Source of the DNA: Notolepis coatsorum
Taxonomy: Eukaryota; Chordata; Actinopteri; Aulopiformes; Paralepididae
Length of the DNA: 64,000 nucleotides
Assembly: GCA_963971535.1 (NCBI GenBank)
Contig: OZ020589.1
Location: 49,162,312-49,226,311, forward strand
Direction: 5' to 3'
A program made the position numbers and the translations under genes. This document shows, piece after piece, positions 33,120 to 43,917 of this stretch; position 1 is the stretch's first letter, and every line of letters starts with the position of its first letter. Below the pieces are notes generated by a model. It had not been told where the DNA came from. It searched no databases and saw only the letters and a program-made list of their open reading frames with translations.

Positions 33120-34015
33120 TTAATGAGACACTTGTGGTCTCTCCATTTGGCGCACAATAGCAGGAATGTCAACTTCAATGTTTGTGCATGCAATCTGTAT
33201 CAGATGAAATAATGTTTCATCCGACAGCCTGTTTCTCTCCTTTGACTTGATGTGCTTCATGTTTGAGAAATTGCTCTCATGTATGTATGTGCTCCCAAAC
33301 ATACTGGCCATAGAGAGGGCAAAGTCCCTGAGGAGTGGGAAGCGGGGCTCAGGTAGCAGTTTCCAAAACGAAATTCCCCTCTCATTTCTCTTTGCTTGAA
33401 AAAAAGGATCTGACTGTAGCTCGCACAGTTCAAGCTGCAACGGTGGGGGCTGCTCTGACACCGTAGCGGTGAGGGGGCCGGCAAACAGCGCTATCCGTGA
33501 CTGCATGCCGTTGAAATCTTCAAACCGATCATTGAATTGCATTTGCAGTGTTTCAATGTCGCTCCTGTACTTTCCGACGGCTCAGCCATCGGATTTCTGT
33601 GTGTAGCTGCAAGTCGCCATAATCAGTGTCCATCTCTTCCAAAAAGGAGACAAACTTTCTATGGTTTAGTGACCTGTTGCCTCCACGAATTAGATTGGTA
33701 ACCTTGGTAACCAAATCCATAACATGGCTGTATTCAAGCTTCTTGGCACAGAGAGCCTCCTATATCAGATAAAAAAAAGAAAAACTATTTAACGACTCTC
33801 GCATATAATTTGACTACACTCGACTCGCATTGGTCATTATAGTGACGCACAATAGATGGAAATTATGTTAGCGAACTTACCTGATGTATAATGCAGTGCA
33901 GCATTGGACACTCAACGCCACTCTGCCTTAGAAGCCCGGCGAATCCATCGGTAACAACAGCCGACAGTTTATCAAAACCCCCATATTGCTGCACGGCACT
34001 TTCAACAGCGTTGAA
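33120..34015 (-). pseudogene. hAT transposase, C-terminal remnant with one intron
   Basis: The first visible exon (34015-33881) reads ...SAVVTDGFAGLLRQSGVECP and ends HCIIHQ at a GTAAGT donor. The intron is 33880-33760 (121 bases), ending TATAG. The next exon begins EALCAKKLEYSHVMDLVTKV and includes FVSFLEEMDTDYGD and EIRWLSRRK. A +1 shift near 33575 leads into the last 140 codons (33542-33120), which contain the hAT dimerisation region (FPLLRDFALSMASMFGSTYI ... SDETLFHLIQIA). It belongs to the hAT group related to the SCAND3/EPM2AIP1/GTF2IRD2-type transposases. The DNA-binding finger and first catalytic residues are missing. Inactive. Confidence 0.8.
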
Positions 34016-35585
34016 TATGTGCACACTAGGGCTGACCCCTATTAGTCAAATAGTCGACTAATCGATCGAAAGGAGTCATAGTTGACTGCCAACTCTTCTT
34101 AGTCGAATACAATACAAAAAAATAAAAAAATAAAAAAATAAAAAAATAAAAAAATATTATTGTTATTATTTTTTTTTATTTTTTTATTTTTTTTATATTG
34201 GCCTGGGGCCGCATGGAACGTCGGTGAGGGCCGCATGCGGCCCGCGGGCCGCCAGTTGCCCCTCCCTGCACTAAACTATCAATCAAGCATTGCGAACGGA
34301 AATTTGGCCCCATAATTACTCATGCGATCCGGATATGGCGTGAAACACAAAAAAAATATCCTAACCCACATAAATGGCACAATCATACTCCCTTATTCAA
34401 TAACAATGCACTCTTGATTGGAAAATGACCTATAAGATTCGAAAAGCAAGGCATACACTCATTAGGGGATGTTTTTAACAAACAGGGTTTCTGTAGTTAT
34501 GAAGAAATACAGAAACAATTTAATCTCACCAAGTCCACACATCTTTTTTACTTACAGTTATTGTTATGTTTGAAGACTCAAGGTGTTCCATTAACGAAAC
34601 CAATTGAACACCACAGATACCACAAATTATTCTATGAAAGAGAGACATCAAGAGGTTTTGTTTCAGATTTTTATCATCAATTACTAACATCCTCATATGA
34701 AACCCTCCACCTAGACTCCGTCTGGAGGAGGGATATACCAGACCTGGAAAGTGATTTTGATTGGCAAGAAGCCTGGGCAAATGTTCGACTCACATCAAGG
34801 AACCCGGACCATCAACAAATCAATCTTAACTATATTCACAGGACATACTTGACTCCTATAAGACTGAAAAAAATGGGTCTTATACAAGACTCCAAATGCT
34901 CCTTATGTACAAATGGGGACGAGGGGACATTTATGCACATGTACTGGGACTGCCCACCAGTTAAGATATTCTGGAAAGAGGTGACCCAGCAATTATCAAA
35001 TTTCTTAACTTGGAATATACCTGTACACCCCTCTGTATTACTGCTGAATGATGTTTTTGAGTGTGCAGTACATCCACAGCTAAAGAGATTGGTTTTATCG
35101 GGTATCACAGTGGCTAAAAAGCTGATAGCATCACGATGGTTCCAACCGGAAAAAATGTGCCGAAACGTCTGGATTATTACATATCTCGATGTGATCTATC
35201 AAGAAATATATACAGCAAGAATTTTGGGTCTCAATGAATCCAAAATGACATTGTGGTTAGAAGTGGTGGAGAAAATAAAAGCTAGCATATAATGGTAATG
35301 TCTGGTTAGGAGCGAGGGAAAATGGATGGATTATCCAATGGGGGGTCCGGGAGGGGGGGGTACGAGCTGGAGCATATGTGTGTAGGTTTTTAGATAACAG
35401 GTATTAAGGGTATATCCTATATAAGACAATTAACTAAAATGTGATTTCATTGGATGTGCACTGTCAACTAATGCTTGTATATCTTATCGTGTGTTGTCAT
35501 GTTTGTTTATGTGTTTGTTTAAAAAAAAAAAAAAAAAATAATAAAAAGAAAAAAAAACATTTTAAATCACACTTGGATAAAAATA

Positions 35586-37092
35586 CATACTGCAAACCAC
35601 ACTCCGATCCAAAAAAAATCGAACATCTTTTTCCTATTTATAATTATAACCACTCAAACGTCTTTATTTTCAGTCCAATTTCATTCATCGTGTGCAGTCT
35701 TTGACACCCTTTTTCTCCCACTCTGATATTTATCAGACCTCGCTTACCAGGATCAATTTCCACTGGTTTCCATTAGGGGTGTCAAATTCTGACTTGGAGC
35801 AGGGAGAGGGGGATCAATGTCTGCCGGATTGACCTATCCACCCCCTCCTCATTTCTCAGAGATGGTGCAGATCAAAACTGTTGATCTCACTCTAAATGCC
35901 ACCAACAACTCTTGGCTTCAAACAGGGAGGTAGAATCAGAAAGCCACCTTTTTGCCTTCCGATCCCTCCCCTTCTTCTGTCGAGGCCTTGTCGCCCTCGT
36001 GCTGTCACTCAATAGGGGCATGACCCCCTGCTGTATGACCTGTTCAGTTGCAACAGGAGCTCTTCCCTCGGATGTCAGTTGCGTCGATCTCAGGTGGGGT
36101 GATTAGACCTCCCCTCTGGCGCTGTCACGGCTGTTGAGGAGGTTGTGTTGTCTCCTACAGTCGTCGTTGGCTCGACCCCCGTCGACCCTCGGAATAGTGG
36201 AAGAGGTTTGTGATTCTCTCCACCCTCCGCCTGGTCGTTGATAGGGGCGATAGGGGGTCAACCCCCTCGCTCGATGACACCCGGTCAGTTGATAAGGCCT
36301 TGCAACCCTTCTGTTGACAGCTGGAGCAGTTGATGAGGCCTTGCAGCCCTTCTCCTCGTAGATTGCCTGTCGTTTGGCCTCTCTTGTTCCCTTCCGAATC
36401 CTCAGGACTCGGTCACTGCGGTGGCCGGAACTCTCAACGCTTGAGAGTTAGGCTTCCCCTGGATCTCTTGGATCGCAGTGTTATGGTCCCCCATGGACTC
36501 GCTGGGTAGACACTAGCCAGTGTCTTGGATCAACAGTACCGATGGAGTCCTTGGTTTTCCTCGTACCACACTCTGATGAATGCTGACAAACCAATCTCCC
36601 ATCCGTATCCTGCAGTGAGTATATATCGCTTTGGTGGACAACGCAGGTTACTTATATCACAACAATTGATTGAAAATCCATATTTCTCCTCCCTCAGACA
36701 CTCGTTACTGTTCTGAGTTTGACAACTTTCATTTCTTTTCCAAATCATTTATCTATATATTTCATGGCTTCTAGATCGTTAATATTAAAAGAAATCCACA
36801 TGGCTCTCATTACTTTGTGCTGTACTCTATTACTAGACCAATGTCTCAAGTTCAACACAGTATACCCCACCCCGCAGCAGAACTTTAATCCCTTTAAGCG
36901 CTAGTGTACAGATTTAATCAACACAAACACATTACAACATACATAGGCCATTTGCAAATGCTAGCTTGACCCCGCCGCCAGCTGCCACCATTGTTCTAGC
37001 AGAGCCTAGAACGACTTCCGGGTCAAACACTTCGTCCCATTCGATCCCTTATTTCATTAAACAATGACCTTAAACCCACCGAATTCGAAAAT
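35586..37092. other. Interior of the 8.6-kb insertion, no gene recognised
   Basis: No frame over about 72 codons. GC-richer patches at 36100-36500 contain repeated phrases such as TTGATGAGGCCTTGCA / TTGATAAGGCCTTGCA. If the LTR model is right this is internal sequence of the minus-strand element, without coding capacity. Confidence 0.4.
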
Positions 37093-37165
37093 TGTACTAA
37101 AACCTTTTCTCCTAGGAACATTTTCCAATACATTTTAGGAGCTATATTTACCAAATGATACGACA

Positions 37166-38317
37166 ATGGAAAACAAGGGAAGGGGCAAATGGCCCTCATT
37201 CAATGGAAAAGCAGAGGACTACGAGCTCTGGGAAGAGCGCATGCTATGCTGCATGCACGGTGCGGGACTGAAGGAGATGATCCTGGCAGCCCCCACGGGA
37301 GAACTGACGGCGGAAGAGCAAGCCCTGGACGACCAGCGTAACGCAGACGCGTACTGTGAGTTAGCGGCGCTGTTCGACGACCCCAGCTTGGGGCTGAGAT
37401 TCCGCGACACTAAAGACCAAGGCAGAGAAAGCCTGGAGGTGTTGAGAGAGCATTACATCGGGCGAGGAAGACCCCGAGTCGTGGCCCTCTACATAGCACT
37501 AACGGCACTGAGGAAGGGGCCCACCGAGACTGTGACCGAATACGTCAACAGAGCGGAGCAAATCACGATGCCATTGAGGAGTGCCGGAGAAGCACCAAGC
37601 GATGGGCTAATGATGGCGATGATGATGAGAGGACTACCGGAGCTGTACAAACCGTTCACACTCCTGGTAACACACGGTTCAACGGACATGACGCTGGGAC
37701 AGTTCAAGGCTAAGTTAAGAAACTTCGAGGCCTCAGAAGATACCCACCCAGTCGCCGCGGAGGCGGGAGAGAGGGTGCTAAAGGCCCGAGCTACGCCAAG
37801 GGAGAGGACCAGGACCACGACGGAACTGGCGTGTTGGCGATGCGGAGAGAAAGGCCATCAGAGAAGCGACTGCACAAAGACTGTCTGGTGTAGCTTCTGC
37901 AAATCCACGGGGCACACAGACAGAGCGTGCATGAAGAAACACGACCAGAGCGCGCGATACGCGCATGGGCAAGATGACGGCCATGGACGAGACGGCGGCC
38001 ATGGACGAGACGGAGGCCACGGACAAAATGGCGGCTACGGACAAAATGGCGGCTACGGACAAGATGGCGGCTACGGACAAGAAGACGGCTGTGGACAGGA
38101 TGACGGCAGCGGACACGATGGCGGCGACGGTCGACGTGAGACGGATCGAGACGACGCCCCGGAGAATAACGGGACAAGAAGACTGCGCTTTCGGGGCACG
38201 GACGGCGTGCATCGCCGGACCGGCCCAGCTGCAGCGAGCCCAGAGAAGGGGACTGATCGTGGACACAGGTGCGTCATCCCATGTCATCAACGACAGGAGT
38301 CGGTTCAAGAACTTTGA
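37166..38317 (+). CDS. gag: Copia Gag
   Basis: A 383-codon frame. Residues 1-200 are a Copia-type capsid region (WPSFNGKAEDYELWEERM near the N-terminus and LMMAMMMRGLPELYKPF). Two CCHC zinc knuckles follow at about residues 222 and 241: CWRCGEKGHQRSDC and CSFCKSTGHTDRAC. A Gly/Asp/Gln-rich repeat (about residues 272-320) then comes from an 18-bp tandem repeat. Gag would package the RNA. The ATG is the right-hand copy of the duplicated target ATGG, so Gag keeps its natural start but has lost its own leader and promoter to the insertion. Pol lies in the +1 frame and overlaps from about 37965. Confidence 0.85.
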   Translation: MENKGRGKWPSFNGKAEDYELWEERMLCCMHGAGLKEMILAAPTGELTAEEQALDDQRNADAYCELAALFDDPSLGLRFRDTKDQGRESLEVLREHYIGRGRPRVVALYIALTALRKGPTETVTEYVNRAEQITMPLRSAGEAPSDGLMMAMMMRGLPELYKPFTLLVTHGSTDMTLGQFKAKLRNFEASEDTHPVAAEAGERVLKARATPRERTRTTTELACWRCGEKGHQRSDCTKTVWCSFCKSTGHTDRACMKKHDQSARYAHGQDDGHGRDGGHGRDGGHGQNGGYGQNGGYGQDGGYGQEDGCGQDDGSGHDGGDGRRETDRDDAPENNGTRRLRFRGTDGVHRRTGPAAASPEKGTDRGHRCVIPCHQRQESVQEL

Positions 38318-39527
38318 CAACACTTTCCACCCGGAGAGGCACAGCATGGAGCTGGCAGACGGGAGACGCACCTACGGATTGGCGCAAGAGAGAGGAGACG
38401 CACAGGTATGCCTCACGGACAGTAAGGGGCGCCGGCGTACAGTGACGTTAAAGAACGCTCTCTACGTACCATCGTTCCCACAAGGACTATTCTCTGTAAT
38501 AGCTGCTACTGCAAGCGGTGCCAAGGTATTCTTCGATAAAGGTAAACATTTTCTTGTAGAACCTGACGGTACACGGTTTGACATAAAGATGTACCAGAGA
38601 ATATATTATCTGCAAACGGAGTGTAATGACAACGACAAGTGTAATGATAATAATGATATGTGTAGCGTGACGGCCAGTCACGATATTCAGACATGGCACG
38701 AGATTATGGGTCATTGTAATTACGAGGATTTACTGAAACTGCAAGTAGTGACAGAAGGCATGCACATTGAAGGTGAAAAGCGTAGACCTGACAAAAATTG
38801 TGCAGTGTGCAAAACGGGGAAGTTTACTCAACCGAGATACAGAAATCCCACAGAAAAAGTAAGGGTACCACTTGCATTAGTTGACACGGACCTAGCCGGC
38901 CCAGTAAGCAACGAGTCCATAGGAGGCTTTAGATATGTACAGTCTTTTACAGATGTGTGCACAGGGGCAGTGTTTGTTTACTTTCTCAAAGCAAAGAGTG
39001 ACACACTCCAGGCCACGGAGAAATTCCTGGCAGACGTAGCCCCTTATGGTAACGTAGGATGCTTGAGGTCCGACAACGAAACCGAGTTCACAAACAGAGA
39101 GTTCCAATCACTGTTGAGAAGGTACAAGATAAGACACGAGACGTCACGTCCATATCCCCCACACCAGAACGGGGTGGCAGAGAGGGAATGGCGCACCCTT
39201 TTCGAAATGGCTAGGTGTAAGCTAGTAGATAGTAACTTACCTAAGAGCCTATGGCATTATGCGGTGCAAGAAGCCGCTTACACCAGAAACAGGTGCTTTA
39301 ATAAGCACTCTGGCACCACCCTGTATACAGCGCTGACAGGAAAGAAGTGTAATCTAGCCAGAATGCACCGATTTGGATCAGTGTGTTATGCATACCCGCA
39401 GGACAGGGGAAAGCCAGAGTCCAGAGGTGTAAAAGGATTTTTCGTAGGACACGACAAGGGAAGCCCCGCTTTCCTAGCTTATCATCCCTTATCAAGTATG
39501 GTTTGTAGAAAATTGCTTAAATGCTGA
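37965..39527 (+). pseudogene. pol: Copia Pol: protease and integrase, 3' truncated
   Basis: Protease with LIVDTGASSHVIND (catalytic Asp codon at 38262). The GAG-pre-integrase zinc region follows, with TWHEIMGHCN and CAVCKTGKF. The integrase core shows all three acidic residues: VDTDLAGP, LRSDNETEF and PHQNGVAERE. The post-core motif GFFVGHDKGSPAFLAYHP is present. The frame then ends just past the integrase; RT motifs do not follow. Integration of Copia cDNA is the family role. Relative to gag the frame is +1, within the repeat array, which could be a programmed shift or a simple repeat-length mutation. RT is deleted, so the copy cannot be autonomous. Confidence 0.85.
37979..38128 (+). repeat. 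18-bp tandem repeat in Copia gag, eight units
   Basis: Units of the form GGCNACGGACAANATGGC. The period is a multiple of three, so both the gag and the pol frame stay open through the array. Confidence 0.9.
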
Positions 39528-39627
39528 AGGAGGGTACCCCATGTTTAAATACTGAAGGAGGGTGGCTACACTGCCTAGATGCAGGAGGATGATACTCTAG
39601 GTTTAAATACGGGAGGAGTAGAATCCA

Positions 39628-40086
39628 TTTATTATTTTTTTTTTTACTATCTTTTTCCCCCTTCCTTTTTCCGATTTTTCTCCCATCCCACTGTTAGTCG
39701 TTTATGCCAATTCCCAACCCCCCTTCCTGGTTGTTGTGCACCCCCCCCTACTGTTGGTCTGGGAGGCCGGAGACTGTCACATGCTTTCCTCCGACACCGG
39801 CAGCCAGCCTGGCAGCGAAGATTCTCACCGGGAGAGTGTAACGTGTGGAAGGTCACACTACCTTTCTCCAGATCCTACCCTCGCTGTGCAGGCGCCCCAA
39901 CCGAACTGTAGGGGTCGCTGTCCACAACGCCCAGGACCCACCCATCAGCTTTTCCCACCCCTAACACTGCCAATTGTGTAAGTATGAACGACCAGCCAAG
40001 CTGATAGCAACGCCGAGAGCTGGGCTCGAACCCAGCGTCTCCAGCGTTGGTGGCGAGCGACTTGCCCACTACACCACCTAGCCGCC
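39628..40086 (-). mobile_element. tRNA-derived SINE, copy 2
   Basis: On the minus strand it begins GGCGGCTAGGTGGTGTAGTG, with B box GGGTTCGAGCCC and a T-rich (A-rich on the minus strand) end. It is flanked by AGAATCCA at 39620-39627 and 40087-40094. It shares layout and much sequence with 26148-26629 but is clearly diverged. Confidence 0.88.
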
Positions 40087-40115
40087 AGAATCCAGGTTTA
40101 AATACCTGATTAAGA

Positions 40116-40233
40116 GTCCATATCTAAATACTCAAATGGATCCTATGTTTAATTCCATGTTAAAGTACAGAGGTGTCCATGTCTAAATACTGAAATGGAT
40201 CCTATGTTTAATCCCATGTTTAACTACAGAGGT
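40116..40233 (+). repeat. 59-bp tandem duplication in degenerate Copia sequence
   Basis: Two copies at 40116-40174 and 40175-40233 share AAATGGATCCTATGTTTAAT. Similar TTTAAATACTGAAGGAGGGT phrases recur at 39530-39610. This low-complexity block stands where the Copia RT should be. Confidence 0.75.
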
Positions 40234-40317
40234 GGATGACTTACCATGTTCTCAATGATGTAACTATGTGGGAAAGACCCTGGAACGTTTAGACATGTAA
40301 GAATGTAGATCAAGGGA

Positions 40318-40457
40318 AACACCATGTGATCAAAAACTAGACTATCAGGAGGATGCTCAGAAACTGACAGATGTGAAAATGTACAGAGAAGCTGTGGGTA
40401 GCCTCATTTATTTAACAGTGTGTACCCGCCCTGACCGATGGTTTGTAGTGAGTAGAC
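40318..40457 (+). pseudogene. Copia RT end, fragment
   Basis: Reads DVKMYREAVGSLIYLTVCTR, the signature after the Copia RT catalytic region, up to VVSR, where the hAT element interrupts. It continues at 48342 as LSQHFADPTEEHL. Confidence 0.85.
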
Positions 40458-40795
40458 CAGGGGTGGGCAACTTTGTATATGGTGAGGGCCACAAAATGTC
40501 CACAATCAATCTGGGGGGCCGCATTGTTTATCGGCAGTCCCGCCAGTAGTACCCCATCACTCAAATAGCCCATAATAGTCACAGATGTGATAAATAAGGT
40601 ATATAAACAATTATAATTTGTTGTAACTTTGTTTTTATTCCATTTCAAATGCATTTAGTAATGCAATTTCAACTTTATGAATTTATAAACAGCTGAATTT
40701 AAAAGTTGCTGTAACCCCAAATATATACAAAAATGATCAATTATCTTTGTATATCTTCTAATAAAATAAATGTATGAACTTAAAGCCCACTGCTC

Positions 40796-41065
40796 AACAA
40801 ACACAAAGCAGCATTCCTGCTGCATTTCACTACAACAGTAAATCAAAAGTGCAATAATAAATGATTTTGTTAAATGTATAAACTTTTATCCTGCTACTAA
40901 ACAAAACATTATAACACTGAAATGCATGTTATGGATATGAAGCACTCAGGAATGTTTTGTTTAGTAGCAGGATACAAGTTTATACATTTAACAAAATCAT
41001 TTATTATTGCACTTTTGATTTACTGTTGTAGTGAAATGCAGCAGGAATGCTGCTTTGTGTTTGTG
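40796..41065. repeat. Long hairpin inside hAT copy 2
   Basis: Same 115-base inverted arms as in copy 1, at 40796-40910 and 40951-41065, 40-base spacer. Confidence 0.9.
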
Positions 41066-41363
41066 TTATTAGTGTTATCTGAACACTACAAAAGTAAACA
41101 AGTAAAGTGCAAGTAAAGTAAAGTGCAATACTACATGCCTCCCATTGACCCTTAATCAAACTGGCATGACATTCACCCTCGCCCCACAGTGGGTCAATAA
41201 TGGTTATAATAATAATAATAATAATGGTCCCCTCTCTACACCTCTCCATCATCCCCCCCCCCTCTCTACACCTCTTCATCATCTCTCCCCCCCCTCTCTA
41301 CACCTCTTCATCATCTCCTTCCCCCCCTCTACACCTCTTCATCATCTCCTCCCCCCCCTGTCT

Positions 41364-42256
41364 TTAATGAGACACTTGTGGTCTCTCCATTTGGCGCACA
41401 ATAGCAGGAATGTCAACTTCAATGTTTGTGCATGCAATCTGTATCAGATGAAATAATGTTTCATCCGACAGCCTGTTTCTCTCCTTTGACTTGATGTGCT
41501 TCATGTTTGAGAAATTGCTCTCACGTATGTATGTGCTCCCAAACATACTGGCCATAGAGAGGGCAAAGTCCCTGAGGAGTGGGAAGCGGGGCTCAGGTAG
41601 CAGTTTCCAAAACGAAATTCCCCTCTCATTTCTCTTTGCTTGAAAAAAAGGATCTGACTGTAGCTCGCACAGTTCAAGCTGCAACGGTGGGGGCTGCTCT
41701 GACACCGTAGCGGTGAGGGGGCCGGCAAACAGCGCTATCCGTGACTTCATGCCGTTGAAATCTTCAAACCGATCATTGAATTGCATTTGCAGTGTTTCAA
41801 TGTCGCTCCTGTACTTTCCGACGGCTCAGCCATCGGATTTCTGTGTGTAGCTGCAAGTCGCCATAATCAGTGTCCATCTCTTCCAAAAAGGAGACAAACT
41901 TTCTATGGTTTAGTGACCTGTTGCCTCCACGAATTAGATTGGTAACCTTGGTAACCAAATCCATAACATGGCTGTATTCAAGCTTCTTGGCACAGAGAGC
42001 CTCCTATATCAGATAAAAAAAAGAAAAACGATTTAACGACTCTCGCATATAATTTGACTACACTCGACTCGCATTGGTCATTATAGTGACGCACAATAGA
42101 TGGAAATTATGTTAGCGAACTTACCTGATGTATAATGCAGTGCAGCATTGGACACTCAACGCCACTCTGCCTTAGAAGCCCGGCGAATCCATCGGTAACA
42201 ACAGCCGACAGTTTATCAAAACCCCCATATTGCTGCACGGCACTTTCAACAGCGTT
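41364..42256 (-). pseudogene. hAT transposase remnant, copy 2
   Basis: Same exon-intron layout as copy 1: intron 42124-42004 with GTAAGT and TATAG, final exon 41786-41364. The same +1 shift before the last exon segment is present, so the defect predates the split of the two copies and they must have been moved by a transposase made elsewhere. The LINE L1-b cuts the first visible exon at 42256. Confidence 0.8.
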
Positions 42257-42393
42257 CCTGTTCCATAATTCCGGTTGTGTGATGTCCGGGTAGCAGCTTG
42301 AATCTCGAGCTCCTCAGAACCCCCGAGATAAACGACCCAACAAACAGATATTGTCAGCAACATTTAACGAGTGAAACGGTAAGAAGTCTAAAG

Positions 42394-43422
42394 ATGAGCC
42401 CGAAGAAACGAAGTGCTAAAAGAAATACCAAAACCGACTCTGGAAATGAGAAAGATGTCACAGATGAACAGGCTTGTCAAACCAGCTCTTCCGACACTGA
42501 CGAGGAAACAGAGAGAGAGGAATCCGCGATTCTAAAAGAATTAAAAGATCTAAGGAGAGAGAATAAAGAAGCACACAATGCCACCCAGTCTTCAGTGAGC
42601 AAACTTGAAACATCTATGTCGCAAGTAACTGAATGGATTGACAAAACAGAAGGTAGAATTACGGTAATTGAAAAAGAAATCACGAAACTGGATGATAGTG
42701 GAATGAGACACCAGAGGGCGCTCAAATACCTTGTAAGAAGAGATGCAGAAATTACAGCAACCTGTGAAGACTTGCAAAATAGACTCAGACGCAACAATAT
42801 CCGGATCTACCAAGTCCCTGAAGGTAGCGAGGACAAGGATACTAAAGAGTTTGTGAAGCAGCTATTGACAACATCCCTGAAAATAACACCTGAACTTGAG
42901 TCTGAGATTAAGATAGAAAGAGCGCACAGATCACTGATGGCCAAACCGAGAGAGTCTAGCGCACCCCCGCGCTCTATCATTGTGCGCTTTCTAGATTTCA
43001 ATATCAAAGAACAGGTTCTACAGCTCGCATGGGGACAAACCGTCACATTTCAAGGGAAAAGGATCTATTTTGATCACGATTACTCCCCAGACCTGCAAAA
43101 GAAGAGGGGTCAGGTGCGTCACGTCATCAAACAGCTGAAGGAAAAAGGGATACGCGCTAATTGCCCATACCCGGCACGACTCAGGATGACAACAGAATCG
43201 GGAACAAAGGTGTTTGACTCTCTGGTAGATGCAATTCCCACACTGAAAGAACTGGGAATTCATGTCCAAATCGACGAAAGAGAGAAACTACAAAGAGAAC
43301 TGACAAGGGACAGGGACAGGTGGCGAACACAAAGAAGAGGGCGTGAGCAGCGAACGAAAGGAGCCATGACGTCACTATCTGCCGCAGACCTAAGATCATT
43401 CATGGACGATAAAGATGAGTAA
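42394..43422 (+). CDS. L1-b ORF1 protein (RNA-binding chaperone)
   Basis: 342 codons from the ATG at 42394, chosen because it begins the basic MSPKKRSAKRNTK N-terminus; an in-frame ATG at 42298 would add 32 residues. A Glu/Lys-rich acidic coiled coil spans about residues 40-135. The RRM-like core follows with LQNRLRRNNIRIYQVPEGSE, then the C-terminal domain (IKIERAHRS, PRSIIVRFLDFNIKEQVL, IYFDHDYSPDLQKKR). This is the L1 ORF1p architecture: a trimeric RNA-binding protein that coats LINE RNA. No break is visible. Confidence 0.88.
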   Translation: MSPKKRSAKRNTKTDSGNEKDVTDEQACQTSSSDTDEETEREESAILKELKDLRRENKEAHNATQSSVSKLETSMSQVTEWIDKTEGRITVIEKEITKLDDSGMRHQRALKYLVRRDAEITATCEDLQNRLRRNNIRIYQVPEGSEDKDTKEFVKQLLTTSLKITPELESEIKIERAHRSLMAKPRESSAPPRSIIVRFLDFNIKEQVLQLAWGQTVTFQGKRIYFDHDYSPDLQKKRGQVRHVIKQLKEKGIRANCPYPARLRMTTESGTKVFDSLVDAIPTLKELGIHVQIDEREKLQRELTRDRDRWRTQRRGREQRTKGAMTSLSAADLRSFMDDKDE

Positions 43423-43917
43423 ACCAGTTAGATATAGTAAACTAACGAAATGTTTACAATAAGTGTAAAACACAAGAAATAATGGACATGCTGCTGACTA
43501 ATATGATTATCATTTACCCTGAGTATTAATTACCTGTTGGGAACATTTAAATATATTAAATCTACTTTAATTTATATGTGGTTCTGAGGCCAGAGACTGA
43601 GCCATAGACGGATCACACTTAGCCTGTGTTACCAGGCAAAGGTTAACCCTATACGTTCGTGGTTAACTTCTCTGCACTTAGTGCAATATGCTCCCTGAGA
43701 GAGAAAGCTACACCTCTCTAGAACATCGGGAGATTATTTCATTTGTGATTTATGTAAGACAGCTTACTGGAAAATTGGAAGCCCTAGGTTTTCCCTTACA
43801 AGTGAATAGGGGACCATTTTGTTTTGTTTTTTATGTTGTATACTCTTTGACAAATGCCTCAAGCTCATATACTATGGAAGATAGATCTATGTTGTACATA
43901 CAAAATACAATGACATT

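Larger units (their letters stand above)
32213..34268 (-). mobile_element. hAT DNA transposon deletion derivative, copy 1
   Basis: Ends CAGGGGTGGGCAAC and GTTGCCCCTCCCTG, with the perfect 8-bp duplication CACTAAAC at 32205-32212 and 34269-34276. It encodes only the C-terminal part of a transposase on the minus strand. Near the 34-kb end it contains AT-rich filler and CTAGGGCTGACCCC, resembling the edge of another small element. It is almost identical to copy 2. Confidence 0.93.
30001..35292 (+). pseudogene. L1-a ORF2: endonuclease end, reverse transcriptase, C-terminal Cys motif
   Basis: Starts with the last endonuclease motifs (RIDYVFAS, NALSDHC). RT motifs are SGKAPGRDGIPPEMY, YRPLSLLGTDIKLYSKVL, LDAMKAFDRLEWSYLW, ARQGCPLSPGLF and the catalytic YADDVILF (near 31560). 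A typical L1 Cys-rich motif near the end reads CSLCTNGDEGTFMHMYWDC. The frame is interrupted by the hAT element; removing it with one 8-bp duplication (2064 bases) keeps the frame. One TGA (34426-34428) is the only other break. It would have encoded the enzyme for target-primed reverse transcription. It is distinct in sequence from L1-b. Confidence 0.85.
29991..35570 (+). mobile_element. Tx1-type L1 LINE, 5'-truncated (L1-a)
   Basis: Flanked by the 15-bp duplication ACCTGGATAAAAATA / ACTTGGATAAAAATA (29976-29990 and 35571-35585, one mismatch). The body begins within the endonuclease domain and ends in an A-rich tail (35521-35570). The hAT copy at 32213-34268 is inserted in ORF2. Confidence 0.88.
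28543..37165 (-). mobile_element. 8.6-kb LTR-like insertion at the Copia gag start codon
   Basis: Left and right flanks both read ATGG (28539-28542 and 37166-37169), a 4-bp duplication that includes the gag ATG. The inserted block has a 73-bp direct repeat ending GATACGACA, at 29814-29886 and 37093-37165. Read on the minus strand it starts TGTCGTATC and has a 1.34-kb LTR-like segment at its 3' end (28545-29886) but only 73 bp at its 5' end. It carries no gag or pol. A Tx1-L1 LINE lies inside. The retroelement class is not known. Confidence 0.55.

Noticed and set aside
34027..34200. A separate MITE starting CACTAGGGCTGACCCC inside the hAT copies
   Set aside because: Resembles the edge of another small element (also near 59031), but no second terminus or duplication could be found; treated as part of the hAT copies.
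29814..37165. A miniature LTR element with 73-bp LTRs
   Set aside because: No target duplication at 29814 and no primer site or purine tract inside; the longer LTR reading fits the flanks better.
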